Assembly: GCA_008000375.1 (NCBI GenBank)
Contig: SMOI01000447.1
Location: forward strand, 1-23,771
Reading direction: 5' to 3'
Length of the DNA: 23,771 bases
Source of the DNA: Poteriospumella lacustris
Lineage: Eukaryota; Sar; Chrysophyceae; Chromulinales; Dinobryaceae
Made by a program: the position numbers and the translations under genes. This document shows, in pieces, positions 8,741 to 16,962 of this stretch (position 1 is the first letter of the stretch; every line of letters begins with the position of its first letter). The notes beneath the pieces are model-generated. The model was not told the DNA's origin and did no database searches. It saw nothing but the letters and a program-made list of their open reading frames with translations.

Positions 8741-9167
8741 TGTTGGAAGATACCCGTTTCACTTGTAGTCAGTCTCGGCTGAGAGTCTGATCTTGTGTCA
8801 AGGAAACCGTGCGGTACTCCAGTCTGCAACGAATCGTCCACAGGTACACAATGTAACTTCACTCAAGTTAGCAAATATACACTCGTAGAGGGTATACCTG
8901 GAGACTGAAGAGGTGTACGGTCGGATTACTTAGCTTGTAAATTAATCAAATATGATTTGATGACAACTGGAATCCCGAGAAGAGAGAGAGGCGAATGGTC
9001 TTGTGACCAGTGAAAACTAGGCTACTGAAGATATCTTCAAATGGGTGGTTGTGACCATACCGATGTGGAGATTTGGTGGAGAAACTGTTGATTGACTTGG
9101 AGCGAACGTATGGTAGAGGAGTCACTTGATCCTCAGAGAGAAAACACCACAGGCGTTTCATTTAACA
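8741..9167 (-). mobile_element. Putative 3' LTR of the copia element
   Basis: On the minus strand this 427-bp segment follows a purine-rich tract directly downstream of the copia pol stop codon. It begins TGTTAAATG and ends CTTCCAACA, giving the terminal TGTT...AACA symmetry typical of LTRs. No second copy was found to the right of 11.1 kb, so the LTR is inferred from position and ends, not from a pair. Without the 5' LTR the target-site duplication cannot be tested. Confidence 0.5.
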
Positions 9168-9179
9168 CACCCCTCAAGT
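9168..9179 (-). other. Polypurine tract of the copia element
   Basis: The minus strand reads CTTGAGGGGTG immediately before the TGTTAA that opens the LTR, and about 10 bp after the pol stop codon. This matches the usual place of the plus-strand priming site in copia elements. Confidence 0.55.
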
Positions 9180-9189
9180 GCGTATCTAC

Positions 9190-11151
9190 TCAAGAGTTCA
9201 TTAGTAGACTTCGTAGGAGTGTGAACTGCGAGCCCTGTAGCGGCTTCGTAAGATAATCCGCAATCATCTTGTGAGTAGGCAAATGCTGGATGCGCACGTC
9301 ACCCTTCTCTTGACGGTCCTTCAGGTAGAAATACCTGATGTTGATGTGCTTGGTACGCTGCGACTGATTTGATTCTGGTCTCAGGATAGCGATCGTTGAC
9401 AGGTTGTCTTCATAAACGGTAGCGGGTTCCTTGTCTTTGCCGGTTTGTGAGGCCAGGAAGTTCTTTGTCCAAATGATCTGGGTTGAAGCATCTGATAAGG
9501 CAATCAATTCAGCCTCGGTAGAACTTTTGGCTACCAGCTTTTGCTTTGTTGAGCAAGCATAGATCGGACCTCCGCCTAGAGTGATGAATGCGCCAGTTTG
9601 AGACTTATAGTCTGCATGCACCCCATAAGAAGCATCGCAATATGCGATCGGATAGTCATGATCCTTCCGAAGGGTCAGAACACTGCTCTTGGTTCCCGCT
9701 AGAAACTTTAGAACTCTGGTCAGCTTGCGATTGTCTTCGTCAGTGGGTGCCAACACTCGGCTTGTCAAAAACGATACAGCGGTCAGGAGATCTGGTCTTG
9801 CTCTCTTCGATAGGTACAGGAGCTTCGCCACATTAGTATGAAACAATTGTTTCGCTTCCTTCACTAAGGGCTTGTTGTTGTCACTTATTGGTTGAACTTC
9901 GAATAAGTTTGCTGCTGCAGGGGTAGACACGCCTGACAGAGTGTTCATGTCTCGCACGATATCATTGACGTATCCATTCATAGACACTTCAACAACTTTG
10001 TCACGACTGAAGTCAAAGGACATGCCCAGATATGACAGGATCTGCCCAGATTGTTCTGTGATAGTCTGGAATTCACCTTTGAGGAAAAACAGTAAGTCCT
10101 TGATGCGTTTTTCACTTGTGCTGGTGATGAATATGTCATCGACATAGATGGCGACGGTCAACTTGTGTGCGTTGCCCGTTTCATTCAACACACATGGATC
10201 ATATGGGTTGGCAACCATACCAAATTTCGTTTTCAAAGTTTTGGAGAGAAGCTGATACCACAGTTTGGCAGATTGTATGCATCCATACAATGCTTTGATA
10301 AGTTTCACGGTGAGGCTTCCATCCTTGTTTTGATAGTTCTGATAACTTGAGTCGATTTTGCACAGGATCGAGGTCAATAAAGGGTCGATGTTCATATGAA
10401 CAATGACTGTACCCATGTGAGCATTCAGGTACGCACCAGTAACATCAGCGACGGCGCAGAAACGTTGTTCACTTGCAGCTATTGCAGCCACGATGAAGAC
10501 CGAGGAGATTCCCACGGTTGGAGAACTAACGTCGTCGAAGACGGTTCGTTCCTGTTTATCCCCCCCTGCAACCAGACGTGCCTTCAACTTGGCGAAGGTA
10601 CCGTCTGGGTGGACCTTCTCAGTCACGAACATATGGCTGCGAATGATGCGAGACTTCTCAACTTGGGTAAGATCTTCCTTCTTGATCGGTTGAAAGACAC
10701 CCTTGTTCACCAATTGGTTAAGTTCGTCGTGGATAGCAGCCTCAGCTGTTGCTCCATGTGAAGCGATTGCCTTCTTCGTGGTCATGGGCAAGAGTACACC
10801 GTGAGCCCGTAATGCAGCAGTCTCAATTGTAGATAGGTTTGGTGCCGGTGGCAACACAGTTGGAGCTGTCGTTTCCGTAGGCTCGGCTTCAATATCAGTG
10901 TCTTTCGTAGCCTGTTGGGGTTGGATATCTGCTTTGGCTCTGATTATCTTCTGGATTGGAGTTCGAACTGGGTCTTCTGCACCAACAACGTCTTCAATAC
11001 CGACGCAACACTCACTGTCTCTCGGTGGTAACCTCGGTGTGTCTGCGACACGACCTCGGTTACACCTCGAGACATCTCGTTGGTCGGTTGAATAACTATG
11101 AAGTAGAATTGTAGAGCCTTGTTGGCCGATTCGAACGAACAGCGCAACCAA
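9190..11151 (-). CDS. Copia-type pol, reverse transcriptase and RNase H (5' truncated)
   Basis: The frame is open for 653 codons and ends TAA/TAG-side at 9190. It has no ATG at its left end (the first codon is TTG), so it is the C-terminal part of a polyprotein. RVT_2 spans about residues 135-380: KARLVAGGDKQ near 190-200, D236 in ADVTGAYLNA, ALYGCIQSAKLW near 287-298, and the catalytic box YVDD at 336-339. ARPDLLTAVSFLTSR follows near 451. RNase H lies at about 503-640 with D506 (YCDASYGVHADYKSQTG), STKQKLVAKSSTEAEL, VYEDNLST, RTKHINIRYF and the terminal ADYLTKPL. No protease, integrase or gag is seen upstream; homology seems to fade above about 11.05 kb. A PPT and a possible LTR lie directly downstream. 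All RT and RNase H catalytic residues are intact, so the truncation is recent or the missing part lies elsewhere. Confidence 0.92.
   Translation of the reverse strand: MVALFVRIGQQGSTILLHSYSTDQRDVSRCNRGRVADTPRLPPRDSECCVGIEDVVGAEDPVRTPIQKIIRAKADIQPQQATKDTDIEAEPTETTAPTVLPPAPNLSTIETAALRAHGVLLPMTTKKAIASHGATAEAAIHDELNQLVNKGVFQPIKKEDLTQVEKSRIIRSHMFVTEKVHPDGTFAKLKARLVAGGDKQERTVFDDVSSPTVGISSVFIVAAIAASEQRFCAVADVTGAYLNAHMGTVIVHMNIDPLLTSILCKIDSSYQNYQNKDGSLTVKLIKALYGCIQSAKLWYQLLSKTLKTKFGMVANPYDPCVLNETGNAHKLTVAIYVDDIFITSTSEKRIKDLLFFLKGEFQTITEQSGQILSYLGMSFDFSRDKVVEVSMNGYVNDIVRDMNTLSGVSTPAAANLFEVQPISDNNKPLVKEAKQLFHTNVAKLLYLSKRARPDLLTAVSFLTSRVLAPTDEDNRKLTRVLKFLAGTKSSVLTLRKDHDYPIAYCDASYGVHADYKSQTGAFITLGGGPIYACSTKQKLVAKSSTEAELIALSDASTQIIWTKNFLASQTGKDKEPATVYEDNLSTIAILRPESNQSQRTKHINIRYFYLKDRQEKGDVRIQHLPTHKMIADYLTKPLQGSQFTLLRSLLMNS
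11058..11103 (+). repeat. Short dispersed direct repeat, copy 1
   Basis: GGTTACACCTCGAGACATCT starts a 46-bp block ending AATAACTATGAAG. It is repeated at 12509-12550 in the same orientation, with a 5-bp and a 2-bp gap and one mismatch. It overlaps the poorly conserved left end of the copia frame. Confidence 0.6.
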
Positions 11152-11627
11152 AAGCGGGGAGAATGTAACGCATTATGCACGCTCACGGGATCCGATAGTG
11201 TGTCGGTACAGTGTCGGCATGCGTTTCTAATCAGACTGAGCACCGTCCATAGTTATTTCCTTGAGAAGGTGTCAGATCTGATCACATGTAAGCTCTTGCC
11301 GATGCGATCTTCGGCGATCGATCATTCTGGAACTTTAACTGCCCTTTGTCAAATACGTATCTTCGAGGGCATCTCGACGCGACGAAGTCCTGCGAATGAG
11401 AACTGTTGAATTGTCGAGAAAGGTACTGGAGACATGATGCAGCTGTTCTCGTTACTCGCGTTATCAGCGTTTTGATGGTAGCAAGGGCCGCCATCTGCCG
11501 ACTTTTTGGTGAGTCCTTCAACGAGCTCGACACAGCGTCCGAGATATATTCATCGTCATCTTCCAGCTTGTTCTGCCTCGTTAAGACGAGCGACAAGACG
11601 TTTCCCCTACTGTCGATCGAGCGGTAG

Positions 11628-12505
11628 GTGTACGCGCAGCACAGCCGAACCTCCAATCACCTCGAGGTGCTCTTCGACGGGGAGGACGTCGAGCTTCTGG
11701 AAGCCTTTGCTGACAACGATGGAACGAAGATACTTCTTCGCATTTATCGCAAGAAAAAAGCAAGAAAAAACGCCGGGCGAATAAGCTGCGCCCGGTGCTG
11801 CTGTGGCAAAGAGAACCTCGACGACAATACTATCGCTTGGGCCCCGATCACATCTTCCCCACGGCGGTGCACGACGTCCACGCGGTGGTGCAGAGGATTC
11901 GCCGTCAAGCCCGCGAGTTTGGTGGCGACATGTCGCGCGTGGTCATCAGCCGGCGGCTATTTGACCCTGGCTGTGGCTGCGCTGCACTATGTCGATAAAG
12001 AAAAGCGCAAGGGCTCCAAGCTGCGCATCGTCGCCTCGTTCGCCCGACATCACCGGCATCCTGCCCGTCAGCCACGTCGACTGCATGCGGTACTTGTACT
12101 CCGGAGGCCGTGTACGTGAGCTATTTCGCAAGTACCTGTTCGCGCCGCTGTACACCGACGATCAGGCGCTTCCCACGTCGTGGCGTGCACGACATCATCT
12201 CCTTCGAGGGCATCCAAGTCGCCGAGCGGCTGTTGACTATCACACGTATCACATGCCATGAGGTAAACCTCTATCACGGCTGTTGACTTAGCACAGCGCT
12301 GCCAGAGCCGTCGCAGCCAGACGACGCTTCGTCGTGCACCACCGCGCCACCACCACCTGCACGGCGACCGCCGGCACGACCAGCGACACCTACGCCGCGA
12401 GAAGAATCGGAACGCCAAGAAATAGAGAACATCGCTTCTTCGATGCTATTCGAAGCGGCTTCGATGCTATGCTCCGACGATGCCGACGGAGCCGCTGACC
12501 GCTGA
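11628..12505 (+). pseudogene. Frameshifted unknown gene
   Basis: The plus strand carries protein-like segments in all three frames that hand over in order: EVLFDGEDVELLEAFADNDG (11.67-11.73 kb), FPTAVHDVHAVVQRIRRQA (11.85-11.91), GGYLTLAVAALHYVDKEK (11.95-12.00), HVDCMRYLYSGGRVRELFRK (12.08-12.14), GVHDIISFEGIQVAERLL (12.18-12.24), then a Pro-rich tail ending SDDADGAADR before TGA at 12503-12505. At least four frame changes are needed, so it is a decayed gene rather than noise: the segments are long, in order, and compositionally alike. A TAG precedes the first segment (11625-11627) and no ATG is evident. I do not recognise the family. Codon use is GC-rich, like the left-hand host genes and unlike the flanking transposons. 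It could be a decayed host gene, or cargo of a mobile or viral element. Confidence 0.55.
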
Positions 12506-12508
12506 GGT

Positions 12509-12550
12509 GGTTACACGGCCTCGAGACATCTCGGTTGAAAAACTATGAAG
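12509..12550 (+). repeat. Short dispersed direct repeat, copy 2
   Basis: GGTTACACGGCCTCGAGACA opens this copy, which ends AAAAACTATGAAG and matches 11058-11103. It begins 3 bp after the stop of the unknown pseudogene, so that pseudogene block is bracketed by the two copies. Confidence 0.6.
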
Positions 12551-12704
12551 GATAAGCCGAAGCGGGTGCAAGCGCGTTCGACGTTGCCCGGCATGGATAC
12601 CGTGAGTGATGGAGTGTGTTTGTGTGGTTAATGGTGAGTCCCACGTACAGAGTGCCGAATCTATAGACCAAAACTGGCCCAACGCGCCATTTAGTCAATT
12701 TATA

Positions 12705-12763
12705 GACTGTTGGTAAGTTTGGGTCATATCAATAAACGTTTAGGTACGTACGTACCAACAGTC
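12705..12763. repeat. Inverted repeat GACTGTTGGTA / TACCAACAGTC
   Basis: Two perfect 11-bp arms (12705-12715, 12753-12763) enclose 37 bp that end in the palindrome GGTACGTACGTACC (12743-12756, overlapping the right arm). It could be a hairpin or a transposon end. Confidence 0.65.
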
Positions 12764-12817
12764 ACTAATCATGTAAACTTATAATGTCGCTAATCATCTT
12801 AGTTTGTCACTAATCAT
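12761..12817 (+). repeat. Three spaced copies of GTCRCTAATCAT
   Basis: Twelve-base copies start at 12761 (GTCACTAATCAT), 12786 (GTCGCTAATCAT) and 12806 (GTCACTAATCAT), 25 and 20 bp apart. Spaced short direct repeats near a transposase gene are typical protein-binding subterminal repeats; that role is inferred. Confidence 0.65.
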
Positions 12818-13128
12818 CTATTCATGAAGGTTCGTAAACAAATTCGATAGTCTCGTCTCACATATCAGCAAATAGACTGAACTTCAACAATATCAAGTAG
12901 GTCCGGTACTACCGTTTTCAAACCACAGTTATTTTCTTTGGAAAGAGCAGCCAACGTTTTTCTGGCCGCAGTGTGTCCGCCACGCTCCCTGTGGCGTCCT
13001 AAACCAGTCGCCGTTTTATTTGCAGCGGCGGCAAAAATGCATGATTATCATTTTTTGTGATGGATGATGTTGTTGTTCGTTTATCCAAGTTTCGTAATCC
13101 ATAGAACAAAACAACTCACAACTTTGCC

Positions 13129-13983
13129 ATGGTGGATATTTGCCCTTTTGGAAGAGATCGTGTGGATCTTAGTGGAAAATCTCTTAAACCAAAAGAAAAA
13201 TTATGGATAATCAAGCAGGTTGAACTGAAGAAAATCACCGTGGTGGCCATTGCAACAAAGTACTCTCTCAAAGAAAGCACAACGAGAAGTTGGATAACAA
13301 GAAAGAAATATCGTGGAATTCTATTTAATACACGTGGAAACTTAAACAAGTCTCACAAGGGGTCCAACAAAGTATTCAAAATGAGATCGCATCCGCATGC
13401 TATTCTCTCTCCGATTCTGATGCAAAGCTTGCGAGAGAAGGAGGTAGAGCCAATGGGACTCGACCCATCAAGTGTCGAACTGCTCAGTAGACGTTCATAC
13501 AATTGTTATAAGGCCGAAATGGGAGTAGTAGTGAAGAATGCGAGAATGACAACAGAGGTGCGGGCGAAGGCAACCTCTTCAATTCGCAATGCAGTGTCGT
13601 ATTATGCTCTTTCGGCATATACAACCAATACACTGGTTGTTCCAGATATCAAACTCCTTCATTCATCGCAGGAGCAACAAGCAAGGACGCAACAAAAGTG
13701 GTGGTACTTAAGGTGGAGCAAAGTAGCTCAGCGAGCCAGGACAGAAGGCCCAATCGGACAGTTTCAAAGAAGGGTGAACCAATGTTTGAGTTGTACACCA
13801 TCAAGGTGTACGTTACTGTGAATGGTAACGGGGTTGCTATTATCATTATTTATTACTTATTACCCAGTATTTATTATTCAAGATGAAAACCTGAACGAAG
13901 ACGACTGTTTCATCCATCCTGTGATGGGGCTTGGAGCTACGGCTTCCATATCAAGCCCAGAGCTAAGCGCGAGGACCACCTAG
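13129..13983 (+). pseudogene. Transposase remnant with psq-type HTH and DDE start
   Basis: ATG at 13129 (context GCCATGG) opens a frame with a Psq/HTH-like region at residues 20-65 (KPKEKLWIIKQVELKK, then VVAIATKYSLKESTTRSWI). The frame continues to about 13685. The homologous text then shifts frame to DATKVVVLKVEQ and YTIKVYVTVNGNG (13.69-13.83 kb), and after another shift to DENLNEDDCFIHPVMGLG (13.88-13.94 kb). I recall algal and oomycete transposase-like proteins with an N-ADAT first-Asp motif, a YxxKxYV block and a DExxxEDD...P-GLG block in this order; the family has no name I can give. The rest of the catalytic domain is absent, cut off where the 13994-14060 repeat begins. It is dead: frameshifted and 3' truncated. 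Confidence 0.6.
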
Positions 13984-13993
13984 TGAAACCATA

Positions 13994-14060
13994 CGTATGT
14001 ACGTTCTTTGTATTCTTCCATATATACGTACGGTGCAAGAACTACACAATATGTCCAGTG
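13994..14060 (-). mobile_element. Solo 5' end of a Tc1/mariner-type element
   Basis: About 66 bp match 23076-23142, the 5' end of the Tc1-type gene, in the same orientation. Both share the words ACACAATATGT and CGGTGCA. On the minus strand both carry an ATG at the same place, followed by M-E-E-Y-K-E-R-T here and M-D-E-C-N-K-R-T at 23.1 kb. Only the first dozen codons survive here, ending in TAG. Confidence 0.55.
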
Positions 14061-14152
14061 CAAGCCTAGATCCCCAAAGGCGACACGACATCGGGGGAGC
14101 GACATCCAATAAAAGCGTTCTGACCCTGTGGCCACAGTAGTATACTACTGTT

Positions 14153-14916
14153 TCACTTAGGGAATACAGGCACAGCAGTCGTTATCCAGCCCCAAACCAT
14201 TTCAATTGGATTGAGTTCACAGTCAAACTTGGAGAAACTCTCCACGACGTGTGAAACGTCAAACGGCGTACCGTTACCGTCCACCCTGGGATAATGAGGA
14301 GAACCAACCATTTTTTACCAGCCTGTTTATTGCTGTTCCAAAGGGTCTAGTTGACTCGCCAGCAGCTTCCTTGCACAGCAATTTGTTACCCTAATTCTAG
14401 GACACCCGTTTGAACAATCCAACAAAAATCCATCGATCCTCAGCCCACGTTCTTGTAGGATGGTTCGAATGCCTTTTGGCTTACGACATATAGATGCATC
14501 AAGAAAAGTCATGGATTGTAATGTCCGTTGGGGCCCCCAGAATGTATCTCGCAACTTACTAAATGTATCTCCGTTCAGACTCATGACGAAACTTTGAGCA
14601 TGATGATTCTGACTTGATCGAAGCAGAAACGAGCAAGCTGCCCGGGATGAATAGACTCGATCGAATATGGGAATCACCTGCTGCAACTGATTAACCAAGT
14701 CGGCATTATCCCACCAATCATCGCCGTGGGTACCTGCTTTGAATACTTTATAGGAGACTTTGCCTTTATCACACATCCTTCCATGACTTGGGCACATCTA
14801 TTCTGATACCACAAGCGAAATCCGTTTGTTTTGGGAATCAAATCCGTTTGGTCATCCTGCCAAATGAGTCGTGTCCCATCGTTTGCATAAAAGGTTGACT
14901 TATCGTGACTCAGCAT
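14153..14916 (-). pseudogene. DDE-superfamily transposase remnant
   Basis: The minus strand reads MLSHDKSTFYANDGTRLIWQ from ATG 14916, the first-Asp block of a DDE family I recall mainly from fungi (HDE-FYANDG). A frameshift near 14.80 kb leads to MCPSHGRMCDKGKVSYKVFK, IPIFDRV and SSQNHHAQ (second-Asp block). RKPKGIRTILQERGLRIDGF and CCARKLLASQLDPLEQQ (stop near 14327) follow, and a further frame holds CELNPIEMVWGWI (14.18-14.22 kb) with the conserved Glu. The second catalytic Asp is gone: the usual FDxSxNHH reads LLRSSQNHH. The N-terminal domain is missing upstream of 14916. This is an inactivated transposase, opposite in strand to the psq-type remnant. Confidence 0.68.
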
Positions 14917-14976
14917 TCGTTTTCAAGCAATTACATGCAAACGATTACTCTCGGCTTCTTCTAAACAAGTGAGAGT

Positions 14977-15844
14977 ATGGGATATACTCAGGAAGCGCTT
15001 ATTCTTCTTGGAAACGCTAGTGGAATGACCAATGTTATGAGCGAGGCGACAAAGAAGAAGCGGAAATTGGACGATACTTTGCCAACGCAAGCCGGTAATC
15101 TGGATAATCAGCGTGCCCTGCTGCGGGCAAATGCAGAACAACGACGCCACGAAGAGCGCATGGAAGAACGTCGAAGAAATGCGTCGCGAGGAAGCACGCG
15201 AAGACGCAAGAAGAGAAGACGAGAGACGGCGCGAAGACGCTCGCGAAAGAGAAGAAGATCGCGCTAAACTAGACGATGATCATTACGTTGCGTTACCGAG
15301 AACACTTACCGAAGTTGCTTTTCTTCAACTCTGGTGTCATCGGATTGGATGCGCCGCGAGCGACTGTCATATATGGCAGCGCTCAAAGGCAAAACTAAGG
15401 CAGGAGAACTAGTGGCCTCACACGAAGTCCTTGTTCCGGCCATGGAACAGAAAGAACAAACTGCTTACGCTGACATCTTCTTCTGGTGCGAAGTTCCTTT
15501 TATGTTGTCAATCGTCAAACCTTTGCGCCTGATCATGGTGTTATCCATCGTTGGTCCGCAATCGGCGAACAACCTTCGACCAGTGTTCGAGAAGCTCGCG
15601 TCGATGGTTGGGACGAGAGGTTTCAAACTTGTCAAGAACGTGACGGATCCAGCTAAGGCGCTGCCCTCCCTGGTCGGCCTGGTGCCATTTCATTTCACCG
15701 CAGTTGGGGCGGCTGCACATGATGCTGATTCGCGGTATCAAGGAACGATTGCGTGCGACTGAACAGTCCCTGCCTTTCCCGCTAGCCCGACGCCTCATTC
15801 GACACGAAGTTATGGGCGCTGTCAACACTGTGCTACGACCTTGA
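14977..15844 (+). pseudogene. Copia-type gag-pre-integrase/integrase remnant
   Basis: From ATG 14977 the frame encodes SEATKKKRKLDDTLPTQ, then shifts into a long charged coiled coil (EEMRREEAREDARREDERRR, 15.17-15.26 kb). Next come EVAFLQLWCHRIG (pre-integrase-like) and, in another frame, MAALKGKTKAGELVASHEVL, QTAYADIFFWCEVPFMLSIV, RGFKLVKNVTDPAKALPSLV and AVGAAAHDADSR (15.36-15.74 kb). After a last shift GIKERLRATEQSLPFPLARR ends at TGA 15842-15844. The order GKT, ADIFF, RGF...D, AG-HV, IKER-R...SLPF is that of copia integrases from algae and oomycetes. RT/RNase H does not follow. At least three frame breaks show it is dead. It is on the opposite strand from the copia pol at 9.2-11.1 kb. Confidence 0.65.
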
Positions 15845-15889
15845 ATCTGTCATGATGGTCGTCGCTATTGCGGCAATCGAAGATGAGGT

Positions 15890-16112
15890 TTTCATGTACA
15901 CTTCATCTTTGTTGTGCACACTTCATGTGCACTGTGTCACGCGTATGTGCACCAGACAACGTCTGGTTGCGGTTCTGTTCTTTCTTTCGTCTTCACCTAT
16001 GTAATTACTTCACAACTCGCCTTACTGTTTCTCTGATGAGTTCAAACCTTGCCATGGAAGGTGTTGAGGTGCTCGTAACGGGGTTTCTAGTAAGATTGCG
16101 CATTTCTTGAAG
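15890..16112 (-). repeat. Dispersed repeat R, copy 1
   Basis: Its reverse complement matches 23285-23482 over about 200 bp with high identity and few gaps. It contains a conserved hairpin, ACCAGAC-AAC-GTCTGGT at 15951-15967. On the minus strand the right part reads LTRNPVTSTSTPSMARFELI up to TAA at 16005-16007, so the repeat covers the 3' end of an open frame plus sequence beyond the stop. Confidence 0.7.
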
Positions 16113-16698
16113 ATCCCTCGGGGACACGGCTCCGAGTCCCAGATCTGCTTCAATGATGTCTCGCACCAAGCTACCCATGTCCGTATTTAACCTGTCGAAC
16201 TGCTCACGCATCTCGAATACGTCTGTAACCCTCGCCAGGTAGCTGGCTATGGTGTTGATACAGAAGCGCGCGATGGTGACGCTTGCGGTGGCACTAAGCC
16301 AGCAGAGGCTGCGGCGTGGAAGTTGTATTTGATTGAGCATCTGGTTGGTCTTGTCACGTCTATACTACAGTGGTCGCATCGGCACGCCTGTGCTGAGCGA
16401 TTGATGACGCTCAATGGGAGAGGGGGCAGCCTGGTTCCGTTTCTGTGGACATTCAACAGCAAGCCCGAGTGCTCAACGACTTCGACAATCGCTTGGGACA
16501 CCTCAGGCAAACGGTTGGCAGGGAGACGTTGCAGTCATCCATGTATGCTACAAGGCCCATTTGGTCTGGGGCGTCCCGGCGTCGTCGGAAGAATTGCACC
16601 AGATCCCACGCGGGCATACCAGTTTCCGGTTTGATATGGTTTGTTTCCGGGTCGACGTGGGGGAGCGCCACGTACAACGCGCCACGCTCCGTCATCAA
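16005..16698 (-). pseudogene. Unrecognised broken frame ending in repeat R
   Basis: Two minus-strand pieces look protein-like. ERGALYVALPHVDPETNHIK with GMPAWDLVQFFRRRRDAPDQ lies at 16.57-16.70 kb. EMREQFDRLNTDMGSLVRDI with EADLGLGAVSPRDLQEMRNL lies at 16.08-16.21 kb and continues into the repeat-R peptide to TAA at 16005-16007. The stretch between needs frame changes, and the plus strand is also partly open (GDVAVIHVCYKAHLVWGVPA), so strand is not certain. I do not recognise it; a decayed mobile-element ORF is the simplest reading because its end is repeated at 23.3 kb. Confidence 0.3.
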
Positions 16699-16744
16699 GT
16701 TGTCACGCCTGCCTCTCTCTGAGTGGGTGCGTTCAAACGACTAA

Positions 16745-16962
16745 TGATTGTGATGTTGGTTAAAAAAGCAGATCCATTGTTGGACCTCGCTTCAGCGTTT
16801 CAAATTTTCAAGAAGGGACTTGAGTGATATCCGTGCAGTCCCTGAACGGAGTGTTGATAATTGTCAAATTCACTGTGTGTCCTGCAGTCTCCTGTCGTCA
16901 TAGAATCTGGGTATTCTAGGGTGTCTGTGGTTTATGGCGAACAAAAATACATAAAACAAAAG
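16745..16962. other. Non-coding stretch before the gag-like remnant
   Basis: AT-richer spacer between the broken frame and the gag-like ORF. No coding, RNA or repeat feature is supported. It could hold the leader of the downstream element. Confidence 0.3.

Larger units (their letters stand above)
12551..13128. other. Non-coding region with short repeats, left flank of a transposase remnant
   Basis: No coding frame is supported here. It holds an 11-bp inverted repeat (12705-12715 and 12753-12763), a GTAC palindrome in the loop, and three copies of GTCRCTAATCAT. These look like subterminal repeats of a DNA transposon whose ORF starts at 13129. Confidence 0.4.

Noticed and set aside
11282-11656. 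Minus-strand 124-codon frame between copia and the unknown pseudogene
   Set aside because: No domain; it opposes the start of the plus-strand coding-like segments.
12068-12418. Minus-strand Arg-rich frame
   Set aside because: It is the antisense shadow of the pseudogene's GC-rich codons.
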